Below are positions 8,842 through 16,825 of a stretch of 64,000 nt of DNA, in pieces. Position numbers and translations under genes: made by a program. The notes under the pieces are model-generated. The model was given only the letters and a program-made list of their open reading frames with translations. It made no database searches and was not told where the DNA came from. The stretch's first letter is position 1. Each line of letters begins with the position of its first letter. The DNA is from Dyella flagellata (GTDB lineage Bacteria; Pseudomonadota; Gammaproteobacteria; Xanthomonadales; Rhodanobacteraceae). The stretch spans positions 25,691-89,690 of the forward strand of contig NZ_BSOA01000029.1 in assembly GCF_030160275.1 (NCBI RefSeq). Reading direction: 5' to 3'.

Positions 8842-9239
8842 TCAGCCGCGACTCTCGGGGCCGCCCGTTCGCTCATTGCGTTGATGATGAACTTGCGGAG
8901 CCGATCAAACCTTCCAAGCCGGACCATATCTCTTGGCGAGACATCTCCAAGCAGGGGGTTTCGCGCCTTAAACCACATGGCCGTCTTCACGACATCGCCA
9001 TCAAATGCCTGGGCCACGAGATTACATGTCATTGCAATCTCTTCGAGGCGATCACGCATCGCAACCGGAATCTCTTCGTCGTAGCGCACGGAATTGGGCG
9101 ACACATCAGCGACCCGAGAGACATCCGTCTTTCGGAGATCTAACCACTCGGTGACGCGCCGGGGCTGGAATTGGGGGCCCAATCCAAATCCCAGGAGGTC
9201 TTGCTGTGGAATATTGCTGAAGAGAGCTGCGCTAGACAT
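8838..9239 (-). CDS. Xre/MbcA/ParS-type antitoxin
   Basis: A 133-residue protein directly upstream of the RES toxin with a 4-base overlap. The N-terminus has an HTH-like helix set (RVTEWLDLRKTDVSRVADVS) and the C-terminus the MbcA/ParS toxin-binding segment (AMWFKARNPLLGDVSPRDM ... GRFDRLRKFI), with the NPLLG motif typical of this antitoxin class. It should neutralise the RES protein and repress the operon. AGAGG lies upstream of the ATG. Confidence 0.87.
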   Translation of the reverse strand: MSSAALFSNIPQQDLLGFGLGPQFQPRRVTEWLDLRKTDVSRVADVSPNSVRYDEEIPVAMRDRLEEIAMTCNLVAQAFDGDVVKTAMWFKARNPLLGDVSPRDMVRLGRFDRLRKFIINAMSERAAPRVAAE

Positions 9240-9563
9240 AAAAAACCTCTGAAGTCTAAAACCCTAACACTGTCATAAGATTAGGATCAACAGACCCACG
9301 CTTTACCCACGTTCTACACACTACTGAGGCACAATGCAACGCGGACTTTGTTCGGCCGGTGTAGGCATTGGCCAAGAGCCCACCCAGCAACGATCTACGG
9401 CGCCCGCCTGTCTCAACAATTGGCGAGATTCGAGGCTTGCTGGGGGAATTCCTCGATCCAGGCTCTTTTTTGGCCTGCGTTCTCGAAGATCGTTGACACC
9501 ACCCCCGGCTTTCCGCCGACTCCGGAAGTGTCCGCTTTGGGTCGAAAGCGGACCTTACCGTCA
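9240..9563. other. Intergenic stretch without a gene
   Basis: Upstream of the antitoxin gene. Apart from one TGTCCG palindrome at its right end I see no coding signal; open frames here are short and reuse the repeat. Confidence 0.6.
9529..9556. repeat. TGTCCG palindromic repeat, copy 4
   Basis: The best-preserved copy: GTGTCCGCTTTGGGTCGAAA followed by GCGGACC. It accounts for the apparent minus-strand peptide SAFDPKRTLP. Confidence 0.75.
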
Positions 9564-9770
9564 TCAGACCTTTGGAGCCTGATCCTGGTTAGTGTCGACA
9601 GGTGGTTGCGGTGATCGAGGTGGACGAATGCCCCAACCAAGAACGCTGCCGCACATACCGATAGCGAAACCCACCCATCCAACCTGCGGGGTCACGATAT
9701 GAAACCAGCTCAGCACAATCAGGACGGTCCCCACCGCCCACAACCACCACGCCAACTGCTTCTTGCGCAT
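9564..9770 (-). CDS. Small membrane protein
   Basis: A 68-residue protein starting MRKKQLAWWLWAVGTVL, with two membrane helices (about 5-22 and 30-48) and a proline-rich tail. AAGGGGATGCA precedes this ATG, which decides against the longer frame beginning at 9800. No family recognised. Confidence 0.5.
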   Translation of the reverse strand: MRKKQLAWWLWAVGTVLIVLSWFHIVTPQVGWVGFAIGMCGSVLGWGIRPPRSPQPPVDTNQDQAPKV

Positions 9771-10050
9771 TGCATCCCCTTGATGGTCTGCCCATCTCAT
9801 GACCTAACCCACATGTCCGCCCTTGGTAGCGAAAGCGAAGCTAATCACCTTGCTGACTTCAGAACGCTGGCAAATGCACGCGAAGTCTAGCGGCGGCTAC
9901 TATCCATCGCGCAAGCCTTCGTTTGACTTTATTTGCTTTGGATCGCAACGGGACGTCGCCACAAGAAGCGTGCTGGGCCGTCCCGATATACACGCTACTT
10001 GTTCACGGCGCCTGGATTTGCGGCCAATGGTGCATGGCCTCGGCTGGGCA

Positions 10051-11079
10051 TTAGTACTTAGATGTGTGTTGCGCCATCCCCGCGGCCTGCATGACCGCCT
10101 TGACCACCGCATCCGGCTGATCTATCTGGATGTCATGCGAGGTATCCGGAACATGCACTAGCGTGCCGCGGGAGGAGGTGGCGACGATCTGTGCCTGCGT
10201 GCGGGCTCGGGCTTCTTCCAGCCCTTTGCGGTCACGCGGCAGCGCATCGGCATAGGTGTTGGCAGCAGACAGCACGATCAGGGGCGTCGAGCCGTGCGTC
10301 TCCTGCTTTGACACAGGCTGCTTGAACACCTCGACATTGTTTTGGAGTACCGACAGCACAGTGCGCCAATACGCAGGCTTCGACATGAGGGCCAGATTCA
10401 CCGCGTTGAGCTTGGCGCTGGCGAGCGGATCGGCCTGACCAAGACACTGGCTCAGCTCCGGATCGGTGGACGGCAGTTTGTGTTTTTCGGCGGCAGCCTC
10501 GCACTGGCGAAGAAACGCGAACCGCTGTACCGAGAGGGAGTCCTCATCCTTCTGCCAGCCGGGGGCAAACTGGCCGATGTTCTGCGCGGGCGGATCAAGC
10601 AGGACCATCGCGCTCACGTCCGCCGGATAGCGGCTCGCATACTGCCGAACGATGTTGCTGCCCAGCGAATGCCCCACCATCACCAGCGGGGTCGTAAGGC
10701 CGGCGTGCTGAATCAGTGCGTGTAGATCCGACACGTCGGCGTCGAGATCTCGCGGCAACGCCCCCTCGCTACTAAAGCCGAACCCGGCCCGGTCGTACGC
10801 GCAGACGCGCGCGTGGCCTGCAATGAGTGGCTGCACCTTGAACCATGTGGAGGAATCGGCGACCGCGCCGGCCTCCAGCACAACCGTCTGCGGTCCGCTG
10901 CCCGAACAGCGCAGATTGAGGTAGTGGCCGTGGCCAAGGTCGATCAGCTTCGCCGCGTGCGCATAGCTGTCCGACATGCGCTGCGGCGTGGTGGCGTGGC
11001 TGGCCTCGGTGGCTGTGGCCTGGCCAACTATCACGGCCAACAGAAAGGCACCGCCCGCTTTCAGGTAGATCCTGTTCAA
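10051..11079 (-). CDS. Exported alpha/beta hydrolase
   Basis: An alpha/beta hydrolase of about 342 residues. I choose the TTG at 11079 because CGGGAG lies 8 bases before it and the protein then begins with a clean Sec signal peptide (about 22 residues, ending near QATATEA). An ATG at 11130 is the alternative. Motifs: VCAYDRAGFGFS, the nucleophile elbow VGHSLGSN, a late Asp region and the catalytic His in DTSHDIQ. Cys residues in the lid (RQCEAA, SQCLGQ) could form a disulphide in the periplasm. Substrate unknown. Confidence 0.87.
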   Translation of the reverse strand: MNRIYLKAGGAFLLAVIVGQATATEASHATTPQRMSDSYAHAAKLIDLGHGHYLNLRCSGSGPQTVVLEAGAVADSSTWFKVQPLIAGHARVCAYDRAGFGFSSEGALPRDLDADVSDLHALIQHAGLTTPLVMVGHSLGSNIVRQYASRYPADVSAMVLLDPPAQNIGQFAPGWQKDEDSLSVQRFAFLRQCEAAAEKHKLPSTDPELSQCLGQADPLASAKLNAVNLALMSKPAYWRTVLSVLQNNVEVFKQPVSKQETHGSTPLIVLSAANTYADALPRDRKGLEEARARTQAQIVATSSRGTLVHVPDTSHDIQIDQPDAVVKAVMQAAGMAQHTSKY

Positions 11080-11234
11080 GGTGTGTCTCCCGTTGGTGGC
11101 CCGAGCATGGCGCCGGGCAGGCCGCTTCATAGACTTGAAGCGGCGCAAGAAGTTCAGGGCGCTCGGGTCACTTGAGCAAAACGGGGGAGGGCTCACTAAT
11201 GAATACGCGAAACCGGAGTCACGCGAATACCGGA

Positions 11235-11303
11235 TCAGCGTTGGGCCCACTGAGTGACGCGGGTTCCGATGTTCCCGGTGGCACCGACGATCAGATACTT
11301 CAT
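11235..11303 (-). pseudogene. 22-codon remnant of an NmrA-like NAD(P)-binding protein
   Basis: An ATG overlapping the stop of the SGNH gene (ATGA arrangement) opens a frame reading MKYLIVGATGNIGTRVTQ, a textbook first beta strand and dinucleotide-binding loop (GATGNIG) of NmrA/atypical SDR proteins. It then hits TGA after 22 codons. The rest of the protein is absent, so this looks like the 5' end left by a deletion. The translational coupling implies it was once cotranscribed with the hydrolase. Confidence 0.6.
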
Positions 11304-12132
11304 GCGAGGATGCTCCAGCCCTTGATGACCTCAAGCGCCAACTGCTTTTGCCCTGCCATCGTGAGGTGCAGGCCATCTCCCATCAGGAACTCGCAGCGGG
11401 GCGGCGTGCCCAAATGGGAGAAAGCGTCAATCGCCTGGCCGTCGAAATCGCGGACGATCCCGGCGACACGCGCAAGGTTCTGGTTGCGGAAACCCACCCC
11501 AAACCGGGCCAGCCCCCAATGCCCTGCGACCTGCTGCTCATCGACGGCGGGCGGTGTGATCCAGATGCAACGCGCCTTGGTCTCACGCGACAAGCGTTGC
11601 CGCAGCTCAGTGATGTTGCGCATCGTCTCTTCATGATGGACGAGGGTTTTCGTCGGGTCCGGGCCTTGGGTTCGGGCGTCGTTGGTGCCGAGGAGGATGA
11701 ATATCAAATCGGGTTGCTGGCCGATGACTTCGCCCACCCGGACCAACCCATGCGTGGTCTCTCGCCGGCGCCCGCGATGATCGAGAAGGAAACCTCGTCA
11801 GCGCCCCGCTTGGCCATGAGCAGCTCATGCAGGATGACAGCCCAAGACTGCGGATCTGACGTCAGGCTGTCGCCGAAGGCAACGACCTTGGCGCCCTTTG
11901 GCAAGGGGAGTCGATCTACCAACGAGGCACAGGATGGGTCGGCCAGCAGCTCGTCCGCCGCTTCTTTCGCCTCTTGCTTCATCAAGTTTAGTTCGGCGAC
12001 ATAGACCTCCGGTGGCAACCCAAGCAGCGCTGCATGAATGTCTGGGGAGATGCCGGCGCCCCCGGGCAGCGAGGCCAAGCTTCGCTCGGGTTGCATGACT
12101 TTCAAAAGCCAGCGTAGCTGATCGGTCGACAT
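11300..12132 (-). pseudogene. SGNH/GDSL hydrolase, frameshifted
   Basis: Two overlapping frames together make one SGNH hydrolase. The N-terminal frame (start ATG 12132) contains block I, VVAFGDSLTSDPQSW; the C-terminal frame contains block III (LLGTNDAR) and block V (DGLHLTMAG) and stops at 11300. The frames meet at GAGAGA (11758-11763). Removing one GA restores a continuous protein reading IIAGAGETTHGLVRVGE, so a dinucleotide gain is the likely lesion. Intact it would be about 276 residues. A sequencing error is possible; otherwise this is a recent inactivation. Confidence 0.8.
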
Positions 12133-12399
12133 GGGGTTGCGGTTCCGTCTGGTTGAAGGAACGGAAGGATTACAAGCCAGGTCGTGGGCCTCAACTCGCG
12201 TTTCCAAATCCGTAAGCCACTGAAATGGCGACGAATCTTTGGCGACTTCTGGTGAACCCCTCAGAAAATCGGAGTCTTTGCGTTCGGGTATGCGGTTGAG
12301 GGCAGATACCCTGGGCGAGCGCCGTTAGTAATACGAGTGGGTACTGGAGTTGATCTACTCCATCCGGTTTTCGACAGAGTGGAAAGAAAGCGTTACCGT

Positions 12400-12438
12400 T
12401 CACTACAATCCACGTCCTTAGGACGTGGATTGTAGTGA
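12400..12438. promoter_or_regulatory. Perfect 39-base palindrome upstream of the AbiE-type operon
   Basis: Arms of 19 bases around a single centre base (12419); the core CGTCCTTAGGACG is shared with the second palindrome at 12519-12563 although the outer arms differ. It lies about 185 bases before the AbiEi-like start. Candidate antitoxin operator. Confidence 0.6.
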
Positions 12439-12503
12439 TACAGAGTGGGCCTCGCAAGCGGCCCCGAAAATCTTAAGAAAAACCGTGAGGTACGCGGCAG
12501 GTA

Positions 12504-12531
12504 TTGAATTCGAGTCACCGTGGCGTATACT
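12504..12531 (+). promoter_or_regulatory. Predicted sigma70 promoter of the AbiE-type operon
   Basis: TTGAAT (12504-12509), a 16-base spacer and TATACT (12526-12531). The -10 box sits inside the left arm of the second palindrome, so anything bound there would block RNA polymerase. Start of transcription would fall near 12538. Confidence 0.55.
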
Positions 12532-12563
12532 GTGCGTCCTTAGGACGCACAGTATACGCCACG
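12519..12563. promoter_or_regulatory. Perfect 45-base palindrome overlapping the -10 region
   Basis: Arms of 22 bases around centre 12541, core CGTCCTTAGGACG as in the upstream palindrome, 122 bases centre to centre. It ends about 20 bases before the AbiEi-like start. Family knowledge: AbiEi antitoxins autoregulate by binding inverted repeats upstream of their operon. Confidence 0.65.
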
Positions 12564-12585
12564 AAACCTCCAAATTTTCTAGCGC

Positions 12586-13509
12586 ATGCCTCCAGCAGCC
12601 CCGTTATCACAACAAATTGCCCTGCCTAATGCGGTCGAGCTGCTTGTCCGCGCTGAGGTCACCGCCCCCGTTCTCTCGGAATATGACTTAGCCCGATTGG
12701 TGTTTGGGGTCGTTACCACTGGCTTAGTGGAAGGGCGCGAATTAAAGATGACGAGGCGCGAACCGCGGCGATCCGATTTCACCTATGTGCGCCGCGTCTT
12801 GATTGGCCGTGGAGTGCTAAACGAAGACCGATCCCTTCCACGATCGGTATTGCGGACTTTGGCCGCAGCCCGCCCGGACCCCGAAGTAATCCTTTGCTCA
12901 ATCGACCCCTTTGGCTATATCTCTCATCTCAGCGCCATGGTCTATCACGGGCTGAGCAATCGACTTCCGAAACTCATCTTCTTTACCAGTCCTGCGGCCA
13001 AACAGTGGCGAGAACTAGCCGATGGACGCATGAAGCGAGATCTCGGCGAGGCGCTAAGCCAGTACCAAGATGCTGACCTCCCGCGACTAGTCAGACACAA
13101 GATCACAAAAATTCAAGGACTCACCTTAAGCGTGAATCAAATCGCCGAACTTGGTGGCGGTTTCAGAATTGCCCAAGATGGGCTATTGCGCGTGAGCACC
13201 CTTGGTCGCACTTATCTAGACATGCTACGCCGCCCGGATCTATGCGGAGGCATGTCTCACGTCATTGAAATTTTCGAGGAGAGTGCAAGTAGAAACTTGA
13301 CGCTCATTGTCAGCGAGCTGGAAAAGCACGGCTCGAAAATTGATCGTGTGCGTGCCGGATACATCATCGAAGAACGATGCGGGCTAAGTGACTCTCGCAT
13401 AGACGCATGGGTTAAGGACGCGCAAAGAGGGGGCTCAAGGCGACTTGACCCAGAGCGCGAATACATGCCCACATTTTCAGAGCGATGGATGCTTTCAATC
13501 AATGTCTGA
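12586..13509 (+). CDS. AbiEi-like antitoxin of a type IV toxin-antitoxin system
   Basis: A 307-residue AbiEi-family protein. The motif SHLSAMVYHGLSNRLP near residues 112-127 and the following FFTSP match the AbiEi core (the family usually reads LSAxxxHGL ... T). The N-terminal third carries a winged-helix-like region (LARLVFGVV ... YVRRVLIGRGVLNED). Characterised AbiEi proteins repress their own promoter and counteract the AbiEii nucleotidyltransferase. The gene overlaps the toxin gene by 8 bases. Base composition is visibly less GC-rich than the core genes, consistent with acquisition. Confidence 0.8.
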   Translation: MPPAAPLSQQIALPNAVELLVRAEVTAPVLSEYDLARLVFGVVTTGLVEGRELKMTRREPRRSDFTYVRRVLIGRGVLNEDRSLPRSVLRTLAAARPDPEVILCSIDPFGYISHLSAMVYHGLSNRLPKLIFFTSPAAKQWRELADGRMKRDLGEALSQYQDADLPRLVRHKITKIQGLTLSVNQIAELGGGFRIAQDGLLRVSTLGRTYLDMLRRPDLCGGMSHVIEIFEESASRNLTLIVSELEKHGSKIDRVRAGYIIEERCGLSDSRIDAWVKDAQRGGSRRLDPEREYMPTFSERWMLSINV

Positions 13510-14365
13510 CATAGAGCTGCGCGAATGGGTCAGTGGCGCACAAACTACCCGCGACCTTCATTTTCGGCAGGCCATACATACGATCGTGACTGCAATGACG
13601 CTGGATGCTGAACTCGCTGAAATGAGCTACATGAAAGGCGGCATCTTGCTCGCCATTCGATATCACAGCCCACGCTACACAACCGACATCGACTTCTCAA
13701 CGCCAACTGGTTATTCCCAAGAGGAGCAAGAAAAGCTCCTTGGTCGACTGAGCAAAGGCCTGGCATTGGCATCGGAACGATTAGAATATGACATTGAATG
13801 TCGCATCCAGTCAGCCAAGCCGGAACCAAGGCCAAAGCCTGAATTTCGAGTTCTGTGGATCAACCTCAAAGTTGGAATTGGATATGCCCTACGCGGCACC
13901 AAAGACCACATCAAGCTGATGAGCGGCCAATGTACAACCGCCATCCAAATGGATTACAGCTTCGACGAGCGCGTCCCGACCAATGACATATTTGAGCTGG
14001 ATAGCGACCAATGTCTTCGGGTGTATGCCCTCACTACCCTCGTTGCTGAAAAGTATAGGGCGCTACTTCAACAGGTCATTCGCCGAAGGGCTCGCCGACA
14101 GGACATCTACGATCTAAACTTTCTTCTACGATCGTTTAATCTAACTTCACGGGAGTGTAGGACCGAAATCCTGAGCGCACTGCGAATTAAAGCGGAAGAT
14201 AGAGAGGTTGAGATTTCGCGAGACGCTATGGCAAGTCAGGAAGTCCGAGAGCGAGCCGCGCAAGAATACGAGCACCTCGCGGACGAGCTGTCAGAGGGTG
14301 AATTGCCCGATTTCGATGAAAGTTTTGACAACGTTCGGGCTTATTTTGAGAGTTTACCGTGGTAG
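13502..14365 (+). CDS. AbiEii/AbiGii-family nucleotidyltransferase toxin
   Basis: A 287-residue toxin of the AbiEii family, DNA polymerase beta-like nucleotidyltransferases that arrest growth (studied members modify tRNA). The catalytic core is visible: MKGGILLAIRY (44-54), then TTDIDF (60-65) with the two acidic residues, and the later EKYRALLQQVIRRRARRQDIYDL helix typical of the family. The start is the ATG that overlaps the antitoxin's stop; the longer frame to 13445 is inside the antitoxin. Together they form a complete abortive-infection-type pair. Confidence 0.85.
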   Translation: MSDIELREWVSGAQTTRDLHFRQAIHTIVTAMTLDAELAEMSYMKGGILLAIRYHSPRYTTDIDFSTPTGYSQEEQEKLLGRLSKGLALASERLEYDIECRIQSAKPEPRPKPEFRVLWINLKVGIGYALRGTKDHIKLMSGQCTTAIQMDYSFDERVPTNDIFELDSDQCLRVYALTTLVAEKYRALLQQVIRRRARRQDIYDLNFLLRSFNLTSRECRTEILSALRIKAEDREVEISRDAMASQEVRERAAQEYEHLADELSEGELPDFDESFDNVRAYFESLPW

Positions 14366-14390
14366 CCAATCCTTTACGCCCTGCCCTAGC

Positions 14391-14443
14391 AAAAAACGGA
14401 ACGGAGGTGGCTAATCTTACTTAACCACCTCCGTCCCGTTTTC
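14391..14443. repeat. ACCACCTCC hairpin repeat, copy 2
   Basis: Arms AAAACGGAACGGAGGTGGCTAA and TTAACCACCTCCGTCCCGTTTT. It lies between the convergent AbiEii-type and OsmC genes, where it may terminate both. Confidence 0.8.
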
Positions 14444-14534
14444 GGGCGCTGGACGTTGCCGATGAACAATCGCCGGTTTAGTCGGCGCTACTGGGAAGTG
14501 TTTGCGGTCGTCCTGATCCAGGTCCTTCTACTTA

Positions 14535-15005
14535 TCAATCTTCGATATACGTCGCCTCATAGCTGACTGGAAAGTTCACCGACCTTGCAATAAAGCAGAA
14601 GTGATGGACGTCGTGATGCAGCGAATCGGCCTTTGCGAGGTCCGCGCCTCGTTCCACGGTGATCTTGGGTCGAAGCACGGCCCGGATAAAACGTCCCTCG
14701 CCCCGCGCGCCGGTTTCACCCACGCCAAAAGGGGCGTCTTCATAGTGCTTCACGACGATCCCCGCGCTGCTCGCCAGGTGCAGATACCAGAGCATGTGAC
14801 AGGCGGAGAGGCTCGCCAGCAGTAGATCCTCCGGATTGGGTTTGGAGGGATCGCCGCCAAGCATCGGGTCATTCGAGCACTCGATCGGCGCCTTGCCGGG
14901 CGTCGTGATGCGCCAGGTGCGGTCGTAGCCGCGATAGGTCTTGGTTCCCTCGCCGCGGTTGCCCGTCCAGACGATCTCCGCCGTGAAGTCGTGGTGCTTG
15001 GTCAT
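14535..15005 (-). CDS. OsmC-family peroxiredoxin-like protein
   Basis: A 156-residue OsmC/Ohr-superfamily protein likely reducing organic or fatty-acid hydroperoxides in the cytoplasm. The signature NPEDLLLASLSACHMLWYL contains the reactive Cys 69; the second Cys is in HHFCFIA (137), the usual pairing. The start is ATG 15005 after AAGGA; the longer frame to 15062 runs through the operator palindrome. It is divergent from a GntR regulator and shares a 26-bp operator with it, so its expression is probably controlled by that regulator. Confidence 0.9.
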   Translation of the reverse strand: MTKHHDFTAEIVWTGNRGEGTKTYRGYDRTWRITTPGKAPIECSNDPMLGGDPSKPNPEDLLLASLSACHMLWYLHLASSAGIVVKHYEDAPFGVGETGARGEGRFIRAVLRPKITVERGADLAKADSLHHDVHHFCFIARSVNFPVSYEATYIED

Positions 15006-15020
15006 CGGTGGTCCTTGAGG

Positions 15021-15046
15021 CAAAGTGTATACATGTATACACTTTG
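15021..15046. promoter_or_regulatory. Perfect 26-bp palindrome, GntR operator
   Basis: CAAAGTGTATACA / TGTATACACTTTG, centre between 15033 and 15034, in the OsmC-GntR intergenic space. The TGTATACA cores resemble operators of FadR/VanR-type GntR regulators. It sits 15 bases upstream of the osmC-like ATG and about 34 before the gntR start, so one bound dimer could control both genes. Confidence 0.75.
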
Positions 15047-15079
15047 ACTTCAGCGTAGACAAGGGTGAGGAGCGCCACG

Positions 15080-15709
15080 ATGACGCCGGAAACGATAGCC
15101 AGCCAATTGCGGAGCGAACTGATGGCGGGCGTACTGCGACCTGGCACTGATCTTTCCCAGGTCGAGCTAGCCCAGCGCTTCGGTGTCAGCCGAATTCCCA
15201 TTCGGGATGCCTTGCGCATCCTGGCTGGCGAGGGGCTGGTGGAGATCGAGGCCCATCGTGGCGCCAAAACCATCAGCCTGACACCCGAAGAGGTTCGCGA
15301 GATATACGACCTGCGCATCCTGTTGGAGTGCGACTGCCTTCAACGAGCGGCAGCAGTACTGACGCCGGCGGACCTGAAAGAGATCGATCGCGTGCGCCTC
15401 AAGTCCAACCTGGACGCTGGCGGCCCCGATTGGGCAGACGGCGACTGGGCGTTTCACCGCACGATTTACGCGCTTGCAGGCCGACAGCGGCAGCTTGTCA
15501 TGATCGAAGCTCTACGCCGGACGTGCGTACTGTTTGTCAGCGCCTACGCCACCATGCCGACAAAGAAGCCGCGTTGGTTGAGCGAACACGACGCCATCGT
15601 GAAGCATCTGCGTCGAGGCGAAACAGAGCAGGCCGTCCTTGCGCTTAAAGAACACCTGGAAGGTGCAGCCTCACACCTGATTGCACACATAATGGCGCTG
15701 CCGGGCTAA
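15080..15709 (+). CDS. GntR-family regulator (FadR/FCD subfamily)
   Basis: A 209-residue GntR regulator. An N-terminal winged HTH (about 5-70, LAQRFGVSRIPIRDALRILAGEGLVEIEAHRG) precedes an all-helical FCD domain with metal-ligand-like residues (D at WAFHR region, H near HDAIVKHL, H near LKEHL). AGGAG 7 bases before ATG 15080 favours this over GTG 15065. It likely represses itself and the divergent OsmC gene. Confidence 0.9.
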   Translation: MTPETIASQLRSELMAGVLRPGTDLSQVELAQRFGVSRIPIRDALRILAGEGLVEIEAHRGAKTISLTPEEVREIYDLRILLECDCLQRAAAVLTPADLKEIDRVRLKSNLDAGGPDWADGDWAFHRTIYALAGRQRQLVMIEALRRTCVLFVSAYATMPTKKPRWLSEHDAIVKHLRRGETEQAVLALKEHLEGAASHLIAHIMALPG

Positions 15710-15753
15710 GCCTGTGGCCCAAAGCACCAAGGGCTTCCCTGCGCAAAAATTAG

Positions 15754-15804
15754 AAAACGGGAAGGCGGTGGTTAATCTCACTTAACGACCCCCGTCCCGT
15801 TTTC
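15754..15804. repeat. ACCACCTCC hairpin repeat, copy 3
   Basis: Arms AAAACGGGAAGGCGGTGGTTAA and TTAACGACCCCCGTCCCGTTTT around TCTCAC, 45 bases after the GntR gene; probable transcript end. Confidence 0.78.
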
Positions 15805-15893
15805 GTGCCCTTGATTGCGTGGCAAGTGCGTGCGCTTTTCGATCTCCCTTGCGCACGAAAGGCAGTCTGATGCACCGGTTTGGTCGCCTTCGG

Positions 15894-16118
15894 CTACTGC
15901 CCAAGGCGCCCTACGAACGCCACCCCAGCCTGCCACGCCTCATCCTCAGATGCATAGCCTTGCGAACTATCACCTATCGCCCGCGTGAATTTGCCGGAAG
16001 GCGTCCGTGTGCGGACTTCATACGCAATTCCGCGGTTGCCCGGCATGGACGGATGGGTGACTTCGATCAGGGAAAGTTGGTGTTTACCGAACATCTCCTG
16101 CCGCAAAAGGCTCTTCAT
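15894..16118 (-). CDS. Small hypothetical protein
   Basis: A 74-residue protein with a beta-rich middle (HQLSLIEV ... IAYEVRTRTPSGKFTRAIG) and a C-terminal helix (SEDEAWQAGVAFVGRL). GGAATCGGG lies shortly before the ATG. This layout is seen in many short uncharacterised proteobacterial proteins; no name can be given. Confidence 0.5.
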   Translation of the reverse strand: MKSLLRQEMFGKHQLSLIEVTHPSMPGNRGIAYEVRTRTPSGKFTRAIGDSSQGYASEDEAWQAGVAFVGRLGQ

Positions 16119-16234
16119 TGCCCGATTCCAGTTTCCATAGAACGTGAGCCCAACACTACTCGGGAGATCAGCAGGCGTCTACTGAAGTTTCCCTACACTC
16201 CGCAGGCAGCATAAGCGAAACAAATTGCCCAACC

Positions 16235-16825
16235 CTATGACTGCTTGAGAACAAGCAGCGCGTCGACCGCATTACGGGCAGCAGGAATGGCTGTCAGGCA
16301 TTCGGTGGTCAAGCGGAGCACCTTGTCAAAATCAACACCATCAGATCGTTCCGCTGCAATTGCCAGTGCCCAGCCGGTCATCACAGTTCGCATTTCTTTG
16401 AATTCTTGCGCGGCAATAAAGGACCTTTGCACTGCTTTCGCAGCGTTATCAAATTCCCTCAAATTTCCCGCGAGAACGCGGAGCGACTCCGGCGGCTGGA
16501 AAAGGTACTCATCGCCCTGGACAAGTTGGAGCATGTTGAGTGCACCAGCTTGACCTTGCTCCGCGATCTTTTTCAAGTGCCGCGTTTTTTCGTCCCAAGC
16601 TCGGAAGGCGCGAACATGGACCATAGCCACATCTCGTGCTATCTCCGCACGCTCGCGTTCACGTCGCGCGGCGTCTGTACGAGTTTGTCTATTCGCAATG
16701 ATCACCGCTGCCCAGATCGCCGCGCCGCTAATCACAGCCTGCGCGCACGCCGCGGCCACTTGCCACCATGCCGCCTTCGCCTGCGTTTGAGCGGCCACCA
16801 ATCCAAGATCCGGGCTAACGATCAT
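16235..16825 (-). CDS. Single-pass membrane protein of unknown function
   Basis: A 196-residue protein with one membrane helix (about residues 23-43) followed by a long basic/acidic helical segment (RQTRTDAARRERERAEIARD) and a helical C-terminal domain, likely cytoplasmic. GGGGAG 8 bases before ATG 16825 decides the start over frames reaching 16885. Similar membrane-anchored helical proteins are common next to defence genes, but no function is claimed. Confidence 0.6.
   Translation of the reverse strand: MIVSPDLGLVAAQTQAKAAWWQVAAACAQAVISGAAIWAAVIIANRQTRTDAARRERERAEIARDVAMVHVRAFRAWDEKTRHLKKIAEQGQAGALNMLQLVQGDEYLFQPPESLRVLAGNLREFDNAAKAVQRSFIAAQEFKEMRTVMTGWALAIAAERSDGVDFDKVLRLTTECLTAIPAARNAVDALLVLKQS

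Noticed and set aside
9256..9564. Minus-strand frame of 102 codons containing SAFDPKRTLP
   Set aside because: Again derives from the TGTCCG repeat; no ribosome site and no protein-like composition.
12400..12563. The two palindromes as rho-independent terminators or insertion-sequence ends
   Set aside because: No T-run follows either palindrome, no transposase or target duplication is visible, and the -10 box lies inside the second, so an operator role fits better.
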